Positions 6,764 to 15,281 of a stretch of 60,146 nt of DNA are shown piece after piece. How positions within the stretch are numbered: the first letter of the stretch is position 1; every line of letters begins with the position of its first letter. The stretch is from Anaerococcus porci (GTDB lineage Bacteria; Bacillota; Clostridia; Tissierellales; Peptoniphilaceae), in contig NZ_VULQ01000012.1 in assembly GCF_009696575.1 (NCBI RefSeq), positions 1-60,146 on the forward strand, given 5' to 3'. The notes beneath the pieces are model-generated. The model made no database searches. It was not told the DNA's origin and saw only the letters and a list, made by a program, of their open reading frames with translations. The translations under genes were made by a program, and so were the position numbers.

Positions 6764-9475
6764 CTATCTTTTTATCTTGGATTTATTTCGTTCTCTTCTA
6801 AGTCTTCTTCTTTCAGCCCTATTTGTAGCTTCTTCTTCCTCTTGAGGATTTTGAGTTTTTTCTTCTTCTGGTTTTAGTACTTGCTTTCTTTCGATGTTTT
6901 GTCTAATTTCAACACCCATCATAAGTCTTACAGTTTCTTCTTGAATAGACTTTGTCATTTCTTCATACATATCAAATCCAGTATTAGTGTAAGCTCTAAC
7001 TGGATCATCATTACCCATTGCTCTTACACCTATTTCTTTTCTCATTTGATCCATTGAGTCTATATGTTCCATCCATTTTGTATCTATAACCCTAAGAAGT
7101 ACAACTCTTTCTACCTCTCTCATGTTATCTTCACCAAACTGTTTTTCTTTTTCCATATATTTATCAAGGCTTATTTGATATATATAATCTATCAACTTTT
7201 CTTGGGTGTATTCATTTATATTTGGAAATCTTAGGTTTTCTACAGGTATACCCATTGTGTTAAGATGATTTAATAAGGCCACCATTTCCCAATTTTCAGG
7301 TTTTATTTGTGGATTTGTAAAAGAGTATACTGCTGATGTAATTGAATCCTTAAGCATACCTAAGATTGAATCCCTCATATTTTCCCCATATAAAACTTGT
7401 TTTCTTTCATTGTAGATTATAGTTCTTTGTTTATTCATAACATCATCATATTGAAGAACCCTTTTTCTTGTTGCAAAGTTATTTGCCTCTACTCTTTTTT
7501 GGGCCTTTTCAATAGATTTTGTTACCATTTTTGAAACTATAGGTTCATCTTCTGGATAATTGTGGTTTTCTACAAATTTAGATACTTGCTCCCCTACATT
7601 AAGTCTAATAAGGTCATCTTTTAGAGAAATAAAGAATCTTGATCTACCTGGATCACCTTGCCTACCTGAACGACCTCTTAACTGATTGTCTATACGTCTT
7701 GATTCGTGTCTTTCAGAACCTATGATATATAGTCCACCAAGTTCTCTTACCTTTTCAGCTTCCTTGTCAATTCCAGATTTAACTTGTGACTTATAATGTC
7801 TGTATTTTTTCCTAATTTCAAGGATTTCTTGGTTGTCTGTATCTTGGAAGGAATCTACTTGTTCCAATAATTCATCTGATATCCCTTCTTTTTTAAGTTT
7901 TTGCTTTGCCATGTGATCTGCATTACCACCTAGCATAATATCTGTACCACGGCCTGCCATATTGGTTGCTATTGTAACAGATCCAAGCCTTCCTGCTTGG
8001 GCAACTATATCAGCTTCCCTTTCGTGATTTTTAGCATTTAAGACAACATGTTTTATCTTTTCTTTCTTTAGTTCATTTGAAAGCTTTTCTGAACTTTCAA
8101 TTGAAATTGTACCTACAAGGATTGGTTGACCTGTAGCATGTACTTTTTTTATTTCTTCAACTATAGCATTGAATTTTCCTCGTTCATTAATATAAACATG
8201 ATCAACATCATCTACTCTTTGAATAGGTCTATTTGTTGGTATTTCAACTACATCCAACTTATATATTTCTGAGAATTCTTCTTCTTCAGTTTTTGCTGTA
8301 CCTGTCATACCTGATAGCTTATCATACATTCTAAAGTAATTTTGGAAGGTAATTGTAGCTAAAGTTTTTGATTCTGATTGTACTTCTACACCTTCTTTGG
8401 CCTCTATTGCTTGATGAAGACCATCTGAATATCTTCTTCCTTGCATAATACGACCTGTAAACTCATCTACTATCATAACCTCACCATTATTTACTACATA
8501 GTCTATATCTCTTGTCATTGTAGTATTTGCCTTAAGTGCGTTATTAATATAGTGGGAAAGTTCAAGATGTTCTGGGTCTGATAAATTATCTATCCCAAAG
8601 AACTTTTCAGCCTTTGCTGTACCTTTTTCTGTAAGGTTTGATGATTTTCTTTTCTCATCAACTAAAAAGTCTACATCTTCAACAACAAATTCCCTATCAA
8701 ACGGATCTTGGTCTAAATCTTCATTTGGATCTAATATTCTTCCTTCAAGTCCCTTTATAAACTCATCTGCTCTTTGATAAGTATCAGTAGACTCATCTCC
8801 CTCACCTGATATTATAAGTGGGGTTCTTGCCTCATCTATAAGAATTGAATCAACCTCATCAACTATGGCATAGTGGAGTCCCCTTTGCACCATATTATCC
8901 TTATATATAACCATGTTATCTCTTAAGTAGTCAAAACCGAACTGATTATTTGTACCATAAGTTATGTCACAAGCATAATTTTCTTGTCTTTCTGAGTTTG
9001 TAAGTCCATAAATTATACAACCTACACTTAGGCCTAAAAATGAATAAACTTTTCCCATCCATTCTTGGTCCCTTTTTGCTAAGTAATCATTTACTGTAAC
9101 TATATGAACTCCTTTTCCTTCAAGGGCATTAAGATAAGCAGGTGCTGTTTCTACAAGGGTCTTACCTTCACCTGTCTTCATTTCTGCTATTTGTCCATTA
9201 TGTAGAACAATTCCACCTAGAAGTTGAACTGGGTAGTGTTTCATTCCTAATACTCTATCGCTTGCCTCTCTTATTGTAGCAAAAGCTTCAACTAGAAGGT
9301 CATCTAGTGTTTCTCCATTTTTAAGTCTTTCTTTAAATTCTACCGTCTTGTGTTGTAACTGTTCATCTGTTAATTTTTGCATATCTTCATCTAGAGCAAG
9401 GATTTTATCAACAATCTTTTTATTGTTGTCTATCTCCTTTTGACTAAATGATTTAAATAAATTTAATAACGCCAA
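6764..9475 (-). CDS. secA: Preprotein translocase ATPase SecA
   Basis: SecA drives unfolded preproteins through SecYEG with ATP. About 903 residues. The Walker A block is MKTGEGKTLVE, followed by the DEVDSILIDEARTPL Walker B/DEAD region, a GMTGTAKTEEEEF motif and RGRSGRQGDPG motif VI. The end is basic (RAERRRLRRERNKSKIKR) and lacks the Cys-rich zinc tail that many SecA proteins use to bind SecB or ribosomes. Start choice: AGAGGTG is followed six bases later by TTG at 9475; a GTG at 9484 in the same frame overlaps that ribosome binding site and is less likely. prfB follows directly. The aromatic operon separates it from hpf, its usual neighbour. Confidence 0.96.
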   Translation of the reverse strand: MALLNLFKSFSQKEIDNNKKIVDKILALDEDMQKLTDEQLQHKTVEFKERLKNGETLDDLLVEAFATIREASDRVLGMKHYPVQLLGGIVLHNGQIAEMKTGEGKTLVETAPAYLNALEGKGVHIVTVNDYLAKRDQEWMGKVYSFLGLSVGCIIYGLTNSERQENYACDITYGTNNQFGFDYLRDNMVIYKDNMVQRGLHYAIVDEVDSILIDEARTPLIISGEGDESTDTYQRADEFIKGLEGRILDPNEDLDQDPFDREFVVEDVDFLVDEKRKSSNLTEKGTAKAEKFFGIDNLSDPEHLELSHYINNALKANTTMTRDIDYVVNNGEVMIVDEFTGRIMQGRRYSDGLHQAIEAKEGVEVQSESKTLATITFQNYFRMYDKLSGMTGTAKTEEEEFSEIYKLDVVEIPTNRPIQRVDDVDHVYINERGKFNAIVEEIKKVHATGQPILVGTISIESSEKLSNELKKEKIKHVVLNAKNHEREADIVAQAGRLGSVTIATNMAGRGTDIMLGGNADHMAKQKLKKEGISDELLEQVDSFQDTDNQEILEIRKKYRHYKSQVKSGIDKEAEKVRELGGLYIIGSERHESRRIDNQLRGRSGRQGDPGRSRFFISLKDDLIRLNVGEQVSKFVENHNYPEDEPIVSKMVTKSIEKAQKRVEANNFATRKRVLQYDDVMNKQRTIIYNERKQVLYGENMRDSILGMLKDSITSAVYSFTNPQIKPENWEMVALLNHLNTMGIPVENLRFPNINEYTQEKLIDYIYQISLDKYMEKEKQFGEDNMREVERVVLLRVIDTKWMEHIDSMDQMRKEIGVRAMGNDDPVRAYTNTGFDMYEEMTKSIQEETVRLMMGVEIRQNIERKQVLKPEEEKTQNPQEEEEATNRAERRRLRRERNKSKIKR

Positions 9476-9551
9476 ATTCTTCACCTCTAATTCACTGTAT
9501 ACCCTACCATTTTTCTTATATTATTCAATTTGCTAGGATTAAACTCTCACA

Positions 9552-9579
9552 AATATAATATTAAATGAAAATCCTTCAA
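9552..9579 (-). promoter_or_regulatory. Putative secA promoter
   Basis: A minus-strand TTGAAG (9574-9579), a 16-bp spacer and TATATT (9552-9557) lie about 75 bp before the secA start. The -10 is weak, and read-through from aroQ is also possible since no terminator is seen between them. Confidence 0.4.
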
Positions 9580-9595
9580 ATGTAAAATATTTTTA

Positions 9596-10033
9596 TTAAA
9601 TTTTACTGTAATTTTCTTTTAAAAAATCTATGGCTTTCAAATAGCCATCAAAGCCTAATCCCTTTATTGTTTTTTGGGCATAGTAAGAAACAAAAGATAT
9701 CTTTCTAAATTCTTCTCTTTGATCTACATCTGTAAGATGAACTTCGACAGTTGGTATAGAAACAGCCTTAAGGGCATCAAGTATTGCTACTGATGTATGT
9801 GTGTAAGCTGCAGGATTTATAACTATACCATCATAGTTCTTGTAGGCTTCTTGGATTTTATTTACCAAATCCCCCTCATAATTTGACTGATAGATTTCAA
9901 CCGTCATTTTTTCTTTTTCACAATAGTCTTTAATTGTCTTTATTAGATTTTTATAATTTTTTTTCCCATAAAGCTCTTTTTCCCTTATTCCTAACATATT
10001 TAAGTTAGGTCCATTAATAACTAATATTTTCAT
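9596..10033 (-). CDS. aroQ: 3-dehydroquinate dehydratase, type II
   Basis: It dehydrates 3-dehydroquinate to 3-dehydroshikimate, step three of the shikimate pathway. It has 145 residues, the normal size for the small dodecameric type II enzyme. Visible motifs are VINGPNLNMLGIRE at the start, ELYGKKNY with the catalytic Tyr nearby, NPAAYTHTSVAILDAL, and EVHLTDVDQREEFR. It is the last gene of the aromatic operon and overlaps the end of the fusion gene by 20 bp, so translation is probably coupled. The ATG has an AAGGA before it. Confidence 0.95.
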   Translation of the reverse strand: MKILVINGPNLNMLGIREKELYGKKNYKNLIKTIKDYCEKEKMTVEIYQSNYEGDLVNKIQEAYKNYDGIVINPAAYTHTSVAILDALKAVSIPTVEVHLTDVDQREEFRKISFVSYYAQKTIKGLGFDGYLKAIDFLKENYSKI

Positions 10034-11501
10034 AAAATATCCTTATAATTTCATCACTACAATCATTAATATCAATATTTTCAACACTTACATCTTCAAA
10101 TTTCTCATACAAGTCCTTTCTTTCCTTATATAAGTCTTCAATTCTTTTTTCAAGTGATAGTGGTCTACCTTCTATGGCAAGCTTATCTAAATCTCTTTTT
10201 ATATTAACAATAAAAGAGTTCTGCTTAAGATAATAATAATTTATTTCTTTTTTTATTACTCCTCCACCACAGGCTATAACAAGACCAACCTTTTTGCCAT
10301 ATTCTTTTAAAATTTCACTTTCTTTTATTCTAAATTCATCTTCTCCATATCTCTTAAAAAAGTCCTCTATATTTCCATATTTTTTTTCGAATTCACAATC
10401 TATATCTATGAATTCTCTATCAAGTTTTTTTGAAAGTATATTAGCAATGCTTGTTTTGCCAGAGCCTGGCATTCCAATAAGAGCTATATTCATTTGTTCT
10501 TTAAAAATCGAACTTCTTATTTGGCAAATTTTTTTATCATCAATTTTTTTACCTAAAAAGTATTCAGCAGCCCTAACTCCTTGGGCTATTAACATATCAA
10601 GACCTGTGGCAAATGTAATCCCCTTAATTTTACTATCTATAGATAAGTTTGTCATAAAAGGGTTATATATACAATCAACAAAAGCTTCAAGGTTTTTAAA
10701 ATCATCAATGTTAATATCAGAAAGTTTTTTTTCATTATTAGGAAACATACCAACAGGAGTTGTATTTATAATAATTTGATAATCTATATAATTGCTTACA
10801 TCCTTAAAGAAGGGCTTAAATCTTCTAGATAGTCTTACAATTTTTTTAGCACCTAAATCTTCTAAAACTACTTTTACGGTATTACTTGTAGCACCCTTTC
10901 CTAGAATTAAGACTTTTTTTCCGTTTATATCAATTTTGTGTTTTTTAAGATTATATAAAAAGCCTTCATAATCAGTATTGTAACCATAAAGTTTACCCTC
11001 TATATTTACTATAGTATTTACAGCCCCTATTTTTTCAGCCTTATCTGATATTACATCCAAATATTTTATAACATCGTTTTTATATGGAATAGTAACATTT
11101 ATAGCTTTGAAATCTCTTTTTTGAAAAAAATCACTAAGTTCATCTTCATCTTTTTCAAAATATTCATAAGTGTAGTTTCCAATTTTTTCATGAATTATTT
11201 TTGAAAAAGAGTGACCAAGTTTTTTCCCTAAGAGTCCATACCTTTCACATTTTTTTTGCAAATTTTTCGACTGTTCCATAATAGTTTTGTAGATTTCTCT
11301 AAAATACGGCCCATATTTTTTATTTTCTTTTTCCAAATTTTTAAGAATTTCATTCTCTCTTTCTTTATCAAAAATAGGCTTATTATTTTCTTTTTTATAT
11401 AAGCTAACCTCTTTTGAAAGATCAAATCTCTTTTCTAACAATTTTATAAGTTTCTCATCTACCTTATCTATGTCAAATCTTATATCTTTTATATTTCTCA
11501 T
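10014..11501 (-). CDS. aroE: Trifunctional chorismate mutase / shikimate dehydrogenase / shikimate kinase
   Basis: One 495-residue frame joins three enzymes. Residues 1-85 are an all-helical AroQ-class chorismate mutase (FDIDKVDEKLIKLLEKR, YKKENNKPIFDKERE), making prephenate from chorismate. Residues 86-335 are AroE: NVTIPYKNDV with the catalytic Lys 141, GYNTDYEGF with Asp 177, and a VLILGKGAT NADP-binding loop. Residues 337-495 are AroK: Walker A GMPGSGKT (343-350), Asp 366 and 368, FRIKESE for shikimate binding, CGGG (411-414) and a GRPL lid. The protein thus does two successive steps of the pathway and one later branch-point step. No frame break is present, so this is a genuine fusion. 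It lies between aroA and aroQ. Confidence 0.92.
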   Translation of the reverse strand: MRNIKDIRFDIDKVDEKLIKLLEKRFDLSKEVSLYKKENNKPIFDKERENEILKNLEKENKKYGPYFREIYKTIMEQSKNLQKKCERYGLLGKKLGHSFSKIIHEKIGNYTYEYFEKDEDELSDFFQKRDFKAINVTIPYKNDVIKYLDVISDKAEKIGAVNTIVNIEGKLYGYNTDYEGFLYNLKKHKIDINGKKVLILGKGATSNTVKVVLEDLGAKKIVRLSRRFKPFFKDVSNYIDYQIIINTTPVGMFPNNEKKLSDINIDDFKNLEAFVDCIYNPFMTNLSIDSKIKGITFATGLDMLIAQGVRAAEYFLGKKIDDKKICQIRSSIFKEQMNIALIGMPGSGKTSIANILSKKLDREFIDIDCEFEKKYGNIEDFFKRYGEDEFRIKESEILKEYGKKVGLVIACGGGVIKKEINYYYLKQNSFIVNIKRDLDKLAIEGRPLSLEKRIEDLYKERKDLYEKFEDVSVENIDINDCSDEIIRIFYENISY

Positions 11502-11509
11502 TTATTCAC

Positions 11510-12724
11510 CTATCTTAATTCTCCCCCTAATTTTTCAAAGTCATTAAAAAAGTTAGGATAAGACTTATTAACTGCTTTATAGTCTAGTATTGTAATATCT
11601 TCACTCGCAAGGTTTGATGCAATACTTGCTGCCATTACTATTCTATGGTCATTAAAAGAATCTACAACTCCTCCTTTAATTTTTCCTTCCACCTTAAGAT
11701 CATCTCCCCTTATCTCAGCTTTTGCCCCTAGGTTGTTTAGCATTTGACATGTTGATATTAGCCTATCACTTTCTTTTATCCTAAGTCTTTTTCCATTTAC
11801 TATATAAGAGGGCTTATCTAATGTTGTAAGAAGGATAGCTGTGATTGGAGCAAGATCTGGAATTTGTGATATATCAATTTTAAGAGTTTTTCCATTATTC
11901 TTATGTTCTTTTATTCTTTCTATTATACTTATTATTTCCTTATCTTTTTGTGATGTATTGAAATTTAAATTATTAATTTTTATATCAGAACCCAAAAGAT
12001 TCGCTCCATAAAAAAAGGCTGAATTTGACCAGTCTCCTTCTACATAGTATTTTTTGGGTGATATAATTTTAGGATTTTCTATCTTATAGGAGAATCCTTC
12101 TTTTATAACATCTACATTGAAATCCTTCAAGACATCAATTGTAATATCTACATAACCAACGGATTCTGCAAGATTATCAAGTTCAATAAAAGTTCTAGCA
12201 CTCTTGCTTCCAGCAAGTAGAAGAGCCGTAATATATTGACTAGATTCATCATGGGATAATTTAAAATTCCCTCCCAAAAAATCTCCTGAAATAGTAAAGG
12301 GAAGTCTATCATTATCTATAGAAAGTCCGTTTTCTCTTAAGTTTTCAATCAAAGCAAGATTCGGTCTTTGGCTTAATCTTTTTTCACCTATAATTTTAAT
12401 TTCTTTTGCAAAGTGAGTACTTACTGCTGTAAAAAATCTCAAAGATGAACCTGACTCATACATATCAATTATAGCCTTATTTAGTTTCTTTTTACTTGGT
12501 ATTAGTATTATCTTATCCTCATATCTTTCTATATAAGCACCTAAATCTTCTAAGGCTTTAATGGTAACATTAATGTCTTTAGAAAATTCATTAATAAAAA
12601 TTTCTGTTGGACTATCTGAAAGTCCTGCCATTATTAAAGCTCTATGAGCGAAAGATTTAGAAGAGATTGCATCAATCTCTCCTTTTAACTTTCCCTTTTT
12701 AATTGTAATCTTGTCTGTTTTCAT
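11510..12724 (-). CDS. aroA: 3-phosphoshikimate 1-carboxyvinyltransferase (EPSP synthase)
   Basis: It transfers the enolpyruvyl group of PEP to shikimate 3-phosphate, giving EPSP. It has 404 residues, slightly shorter than the usual 425-430. Signature pieces are in order: SSKSFAHRALIMAGL near residue 22 (Lys binding PEP and phosphate), ESGSSLRFF, QIPDLAPITAIL with the active-site Asp, KESDRLISTCQML, and FNDHRIVMAASI. The start overlaps aroB by 26 bp, and the fusion gene follows 8 bp after its stop, so it is fully within the operon. Confidence 0.95.
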   Translation of the reverse strand: MKTDKITIKKGKLKGEIDAISSKSFAHRALIMAGLSDSPTEIFINEFSKDINVTIKALEDLGAYIERYEDKIILIPSKKKLNKAIIDMYESGSSLRFFTAVSTHFAKEIKIIGEKRLSQRPNLALIENLRENGLSIDNDRLPFTISGDFLGGNFKLSHDESSQYITALLLAGSKSARTFIELDNLAESVGYVDITIDVLKDFNVDVIKEGFSYKIENPKIISPKKYYVEGDWSNSAFFYGANLLGSDIKINNLNFNTSQKDKEIISIIERIKEHKNNGKTLKIDISQIPDLAPITAILLTTLDKPSYIVNGKRLRIKESDRLISTCQMLNNLGAKAEIRGDDLKVEGKIKGGVVDSFNDHRIVMAASIASNLASEDITILDYKAVNKSYPNFFNDFEKLGGELR

Positions 12725-13742
12725 ATATCTTTCTTAAATCCTTTAACCCTATTTCAATAAGCTCACATGAACCTATTTCCTTTACTGCAATAATAGTTAT
12801 TCTATCTTTTCTAGACTTCTTATCTACCATGCATAGCTTTAATATTTCTTCCGTATTGAAATCTATATTATCATATAAGCCATATTTTTCTAATAATTTT
12901 AAGAAATCATTATAAAAGTCTTCATTAAAATATTTAACCATAATTAACATACCCAAGGCTACAGCATGACCATGACCTATCTTAAAATTGGATTTTTTTT
13001 CTATGGCATGACCAAAAGTATGACCATAATTTAAAATTTGTCTTATACCTAAATCTTTTTCATCTTCTCTAACAACTTCTCTTTTTATATCAAGGCAAGA
13101 TTTTATTACTAACGGAAGATTTTCATAATTCTTATCTATCTTCTCTTGCATGAGTTTTTTAAGTAGAGATTTATCTCTTATCATTGCATACTTAATTGCC
13201 TCAGCTAATCCATCATTAAAAGTGTAGTCAGACAAAGTTTTAAGGAAATCAGTATCTATAAAGACCTTCTTAGGTTGGTAAAAGGTCCCACATAAATTTT
13301 TACCTTCCTTTAAATTTACAGCTGTTTTTCCACCAACAGATGAATCTATAGCTGATAAAAATGTTGTAGGAATTGCTATAAAGTCTAGTCCTCTAAGATA
13401 TAGGTTTGAAAAAAGTCCTGTTATGTCTCCGACAACTCCACCACCAAAGGCTAATACTAGATCAGATCTTCTATATTCATTTTTAGCTGCAAATTCTAAC
13501 ATTTCAATAAGATTTTCTGTATTTTTAGAACTCTCACCATTTTTAAGTATATAAGTCTTATAAAAAAAGCCATCTAATTCTTTAAGTATTTTTTCTTTAT
13601 GTATATTAAATACCAAGTCGTCACTAACTAAAAGAATCTTTGAATTTTTATAATTTTCTTTTAAATATCTATTAAGACAATTTATTGAGCCTGCATTTAT
13701 TTCTATATCATATGGCTTATCTAAATCTACTCTAAGTTTCAT
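12699..13742 (-). CDS. aroB: 3-dehydroquinate synthase
   Basis: It cyclises DAHP to 3-dehydroquinate using NAD and a divalent metal, step two of the shikimate pathway. About 347 residues. Motifs: NAD-binding FGGGVVGDITG, substrate loop PTTFLSAIDSSVGGKTAVN, a DGLAEAIKY segment with the metal Glu, and the metal-binding histidines in LNYGHTFGHAIEK and GHGHAVALG. The ATG at 13742 shares one base with the tyrA stop (TAATG). A GTG two codons upstream is possible but less likely. The C-terminus overlaps aroA. Confidence 0.95.
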   Translation of the reverse strand: MKLRVDLDKPYDIEINAGSINCLNRYLKENYKNSKILLVSDDLVFNIHKEKILKELDGFFYKTYILKNGESSKNTENLIEMLEFAAKNEYRRSDLVLAFGGGVVGDITGLFSNLYLRGLDFIAIPTTFLSAIDSSVGGKTAVNLKEGKNLCGTFYQPKKVFIDTDFLKTLSDYTFNDGLAEAIKYAMIRDKSLLKKLMQEKIDKNYENLPLVIKSCLDIKREVVREDEKDLGIRQILNYGHTFGHAIEKKSNFKIGHGHAVALGMLIMVKYFNEDFYNDFLKLLEKYGLYDNIDFNTEEILKLCMVDKKSRKDRITIIAVKEIGSCELIEIGLKDLRKIYENRQDYN

Positions 13743-14548
13743 TACCACATCTTCTTTCTTATATTAGATCCCTTCAAAAGTATGTCTTCGAGAGATTTTC
13801 TATCATTATATATTAAACAATTTTTTATATTTTTTAAGTTATCAATAAGGATATCTATATCTTCAAGCAAAAATTTTCTATTTTCTAAAAAAAGCTCAGA
13901 CCAAAGTTTTTCATTAATCTTTGCTACTCTTGTCATATCCTTTAAACTTCCTGCAGCAAATCCATCATAATTTAAACTCTTATCATTTAATATGTAAGCA
14001 TTTGAAATCACATGGCAAAGCTGAGAGGTAAAAGATATCATTTTATCATGTACTTCACAAGATGCTTTTACAAATTTACTAAATCCTATAGATTTAAATA
14101 GAAAAACTTCTTCCTCATTTAATTCATCCACATAAATCATAGAAGCATCCTTATATAAGTCATCTATAGATGATTTAAAACCATAAATTTCTCTACCTGC
14201 CATGGGATGGATTGATTTATAAATAAATGAACCTTCACTTTCAAAAGATTTAATCAAAGGATAGACTTCATTTTTTACTCCTGCTATATCCATTACAGTA
14301 TTTTTAAAATATTTATGATTTTCTTTAACAAAATTCATAATAATATTTGGATTTAAGCAAATTATTGTTAAATCCATTTTGGATAAATCTTCTAAATTTA
14401 AAATTTCCCTTATTCCAAAATTTTTCCCATCTTCCAGACTTTTTTTGTCTATATCATAGACAAAAATATTATTATTAGTATATTTTATAAAAGCCTTGGC
14501 AAACGAACCACCCATTAAACCAAGACCTACTATTGCTATATTTTTCAT
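13742..14548 (-). CDS. tyrA: Prephenate dehydrogenase
   Basis: It converts prephenate to 4-hydroxyphenylpyruvate with NAD, the committed step to tyrosine. It has 268 residues: a Rossmann opening IAIVGLGLMGGSFAKA, a KSIHPMAGREIYGF block with the catalytic His, and a helical C-terminal half (SFTSQLCHVISNAY). There is no C-terminal ACT domain, so feedback inhibition by tyrosine through that domain is not expected. It is the first gene of the operon, with an extended -10 promoter 32 bp upstream, and it overlaps aroB by one base. DAHP synthase and chorismate synthase are not in this window. Confidence 0.93.
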   Translation of the reverse strand: MKNIAIVGLGLMGGSFAKAFIKYTNNNIFVYDIDKKSLEDGKNFGIREILNLEDLSKMDLTIICLNPNIIMNFVKENHKYFKNTVMDIAGVKNEVYPLIKSFESEGSFIYKSIHPMAGREIYGFKSSIDDLYKDASMIYVDELNEEEVFLFKSIGFSKFVKASCEVHDKMISFTSQLCHVISNAYILNDKSLNYDGFAAGSLKDMTRVAKINEKLWSELFLENRKFLLEDIDILIDNLKNIKNCLIYNDRKSLEDILLKGSNIRKKMW

Positions 14549-14579
14549 TTTACACCTTTTTTTATAAATATTTTTTTAT

Positions 14580-14588
14580 ATTATACCA
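14580..14588 (-). promoter_or_regulatory. Extended -10 promoter of the aromatic operon
   Basis: Minus-strand TGGTATAAT (TGnTATAAT type) lies about 32 bp before the tyrA start. There is no good -35. The hpf terminator stands directly upstream, so the operon starts here. Confidence 0.65.
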
Positions 14589-14600
14589 AAATTCACCTAT

Positions 14601-14625
14601 AAAAAAAAGGCTAGCTTAGCTAGCC
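14601..14625 (-). terminator. hpf terminator
   Basis: A perfect 7-bp stem, GGCTAGC (14609-14615) with GCTAGCC (14619-14625), has a three-base loop and is followed on the minus strand by eight T. It lies 10 bp past the hpf stop. Confidence 0.88.
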
Positions 14626-14634
14626 TCATAATCC

Positions 14635-15168
14635 TTATTCAGGGATAATTAGTCCATAATCTCCATCTCTTCTTTTATAAACTAGTCTTTGTTTCATTTC
14701 TATATCATCTAGATATAAGAAAAAATCATGGTTTAAAAGCTCCATTTGTAGAACAGCTTCCTCATCACTCATAGGTCTTAGAATAAGCTCCTTAGTTCTT
14801 ACAATTTTCGGACTATCATCTTCTTCTAATTCTGCATCATCATCAAACAAGTCAAACTTAATAGATTCTCCATTTTTACGATTTCTTTCAAGTTTTGTCT
14901 TATGTTTTCTAATTTGTCTAACTAAGGCATCAATTACCCTATCGATTCCTGTAGAAAAATCTCCATTTTCTTCTTCAGCACGAAGTATTGTGCCTCCATT
15001 TAGAAAAATTGTAGCCTCAACTTTCTTAAGATTACCCTCAGTTGAGAATTTTAGGTCCATTTCCTCTTCACCATTGAAGTACTTATCCAACCTATTAAAT
15101 TTCTCTTGAGCCTCTCGTTTTAAGCTATCATAAACATTAATATTTTTTCCCTTAATATTTAATTTCAT
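14635..15168 (-). CDS. hpf: Ribosome hibernation promoting factor, long form
   Basis: It binds idle 70S ribosomes and pairs them into inactive 100S dimers under stress. It has 177 residues with two domains. The N-terminal part (1-100) is the S30AE/RaiA fold (GKNINVYDSLKREAQEK, then AEEENGDFSTGIDRVIDALVRQIRKHK). After an acidic linker the C-terminal dimerisation domain (about 125-177) contains LRPMSDEEAVLQMELL and ends FFLYLDD then DGDYGLIIPE. This two-domain form is the one found in Firmicutes. A strong GGAGG precedes the ATG. In many Firmicutes hpf is followed by secA; here five aromatic genes lie between them. Confidence 0.94.
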   Translation of the reverse strand: MKLNIKGKNINVYDSLKREAQEKFNRLDKYFNGEEEMDLKFSTEGNLKKVEATIFLNGGTILRAEEENGDFSTGIDRVIDALVRQIRKHKTKLERNRKNGESIKFDLFDDDAELEEDDSPKIVRTKELILRPMSDEEAVLQMELLNHDFFLYLDDIEMKQRLVYKRRDGDYGLIIPE

Positions 15169-15281
15169 ATGGCTACCTCCATCATTTTGTTATTAAATAT
15201 ATACCCTTTTTATATTTTTATAAACCTTAGAGTTTTTTCTTACTAGAAAATAATGTATAATATATATAAATAGGAGGACAT
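15169..15281. promoter_or_regulatory. Divergent promoter region between hpf and the S9 peptidase
   Basis: The 113-bp gap must carry promoters for both genes. On the plus strand TATAAT at 15256-15261 is a good -10 for the peptidase operon, with only a T-tract at -35. On the minus strand several TATA-type hexamers exist and none is clearly best. Confidence 0.5.
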
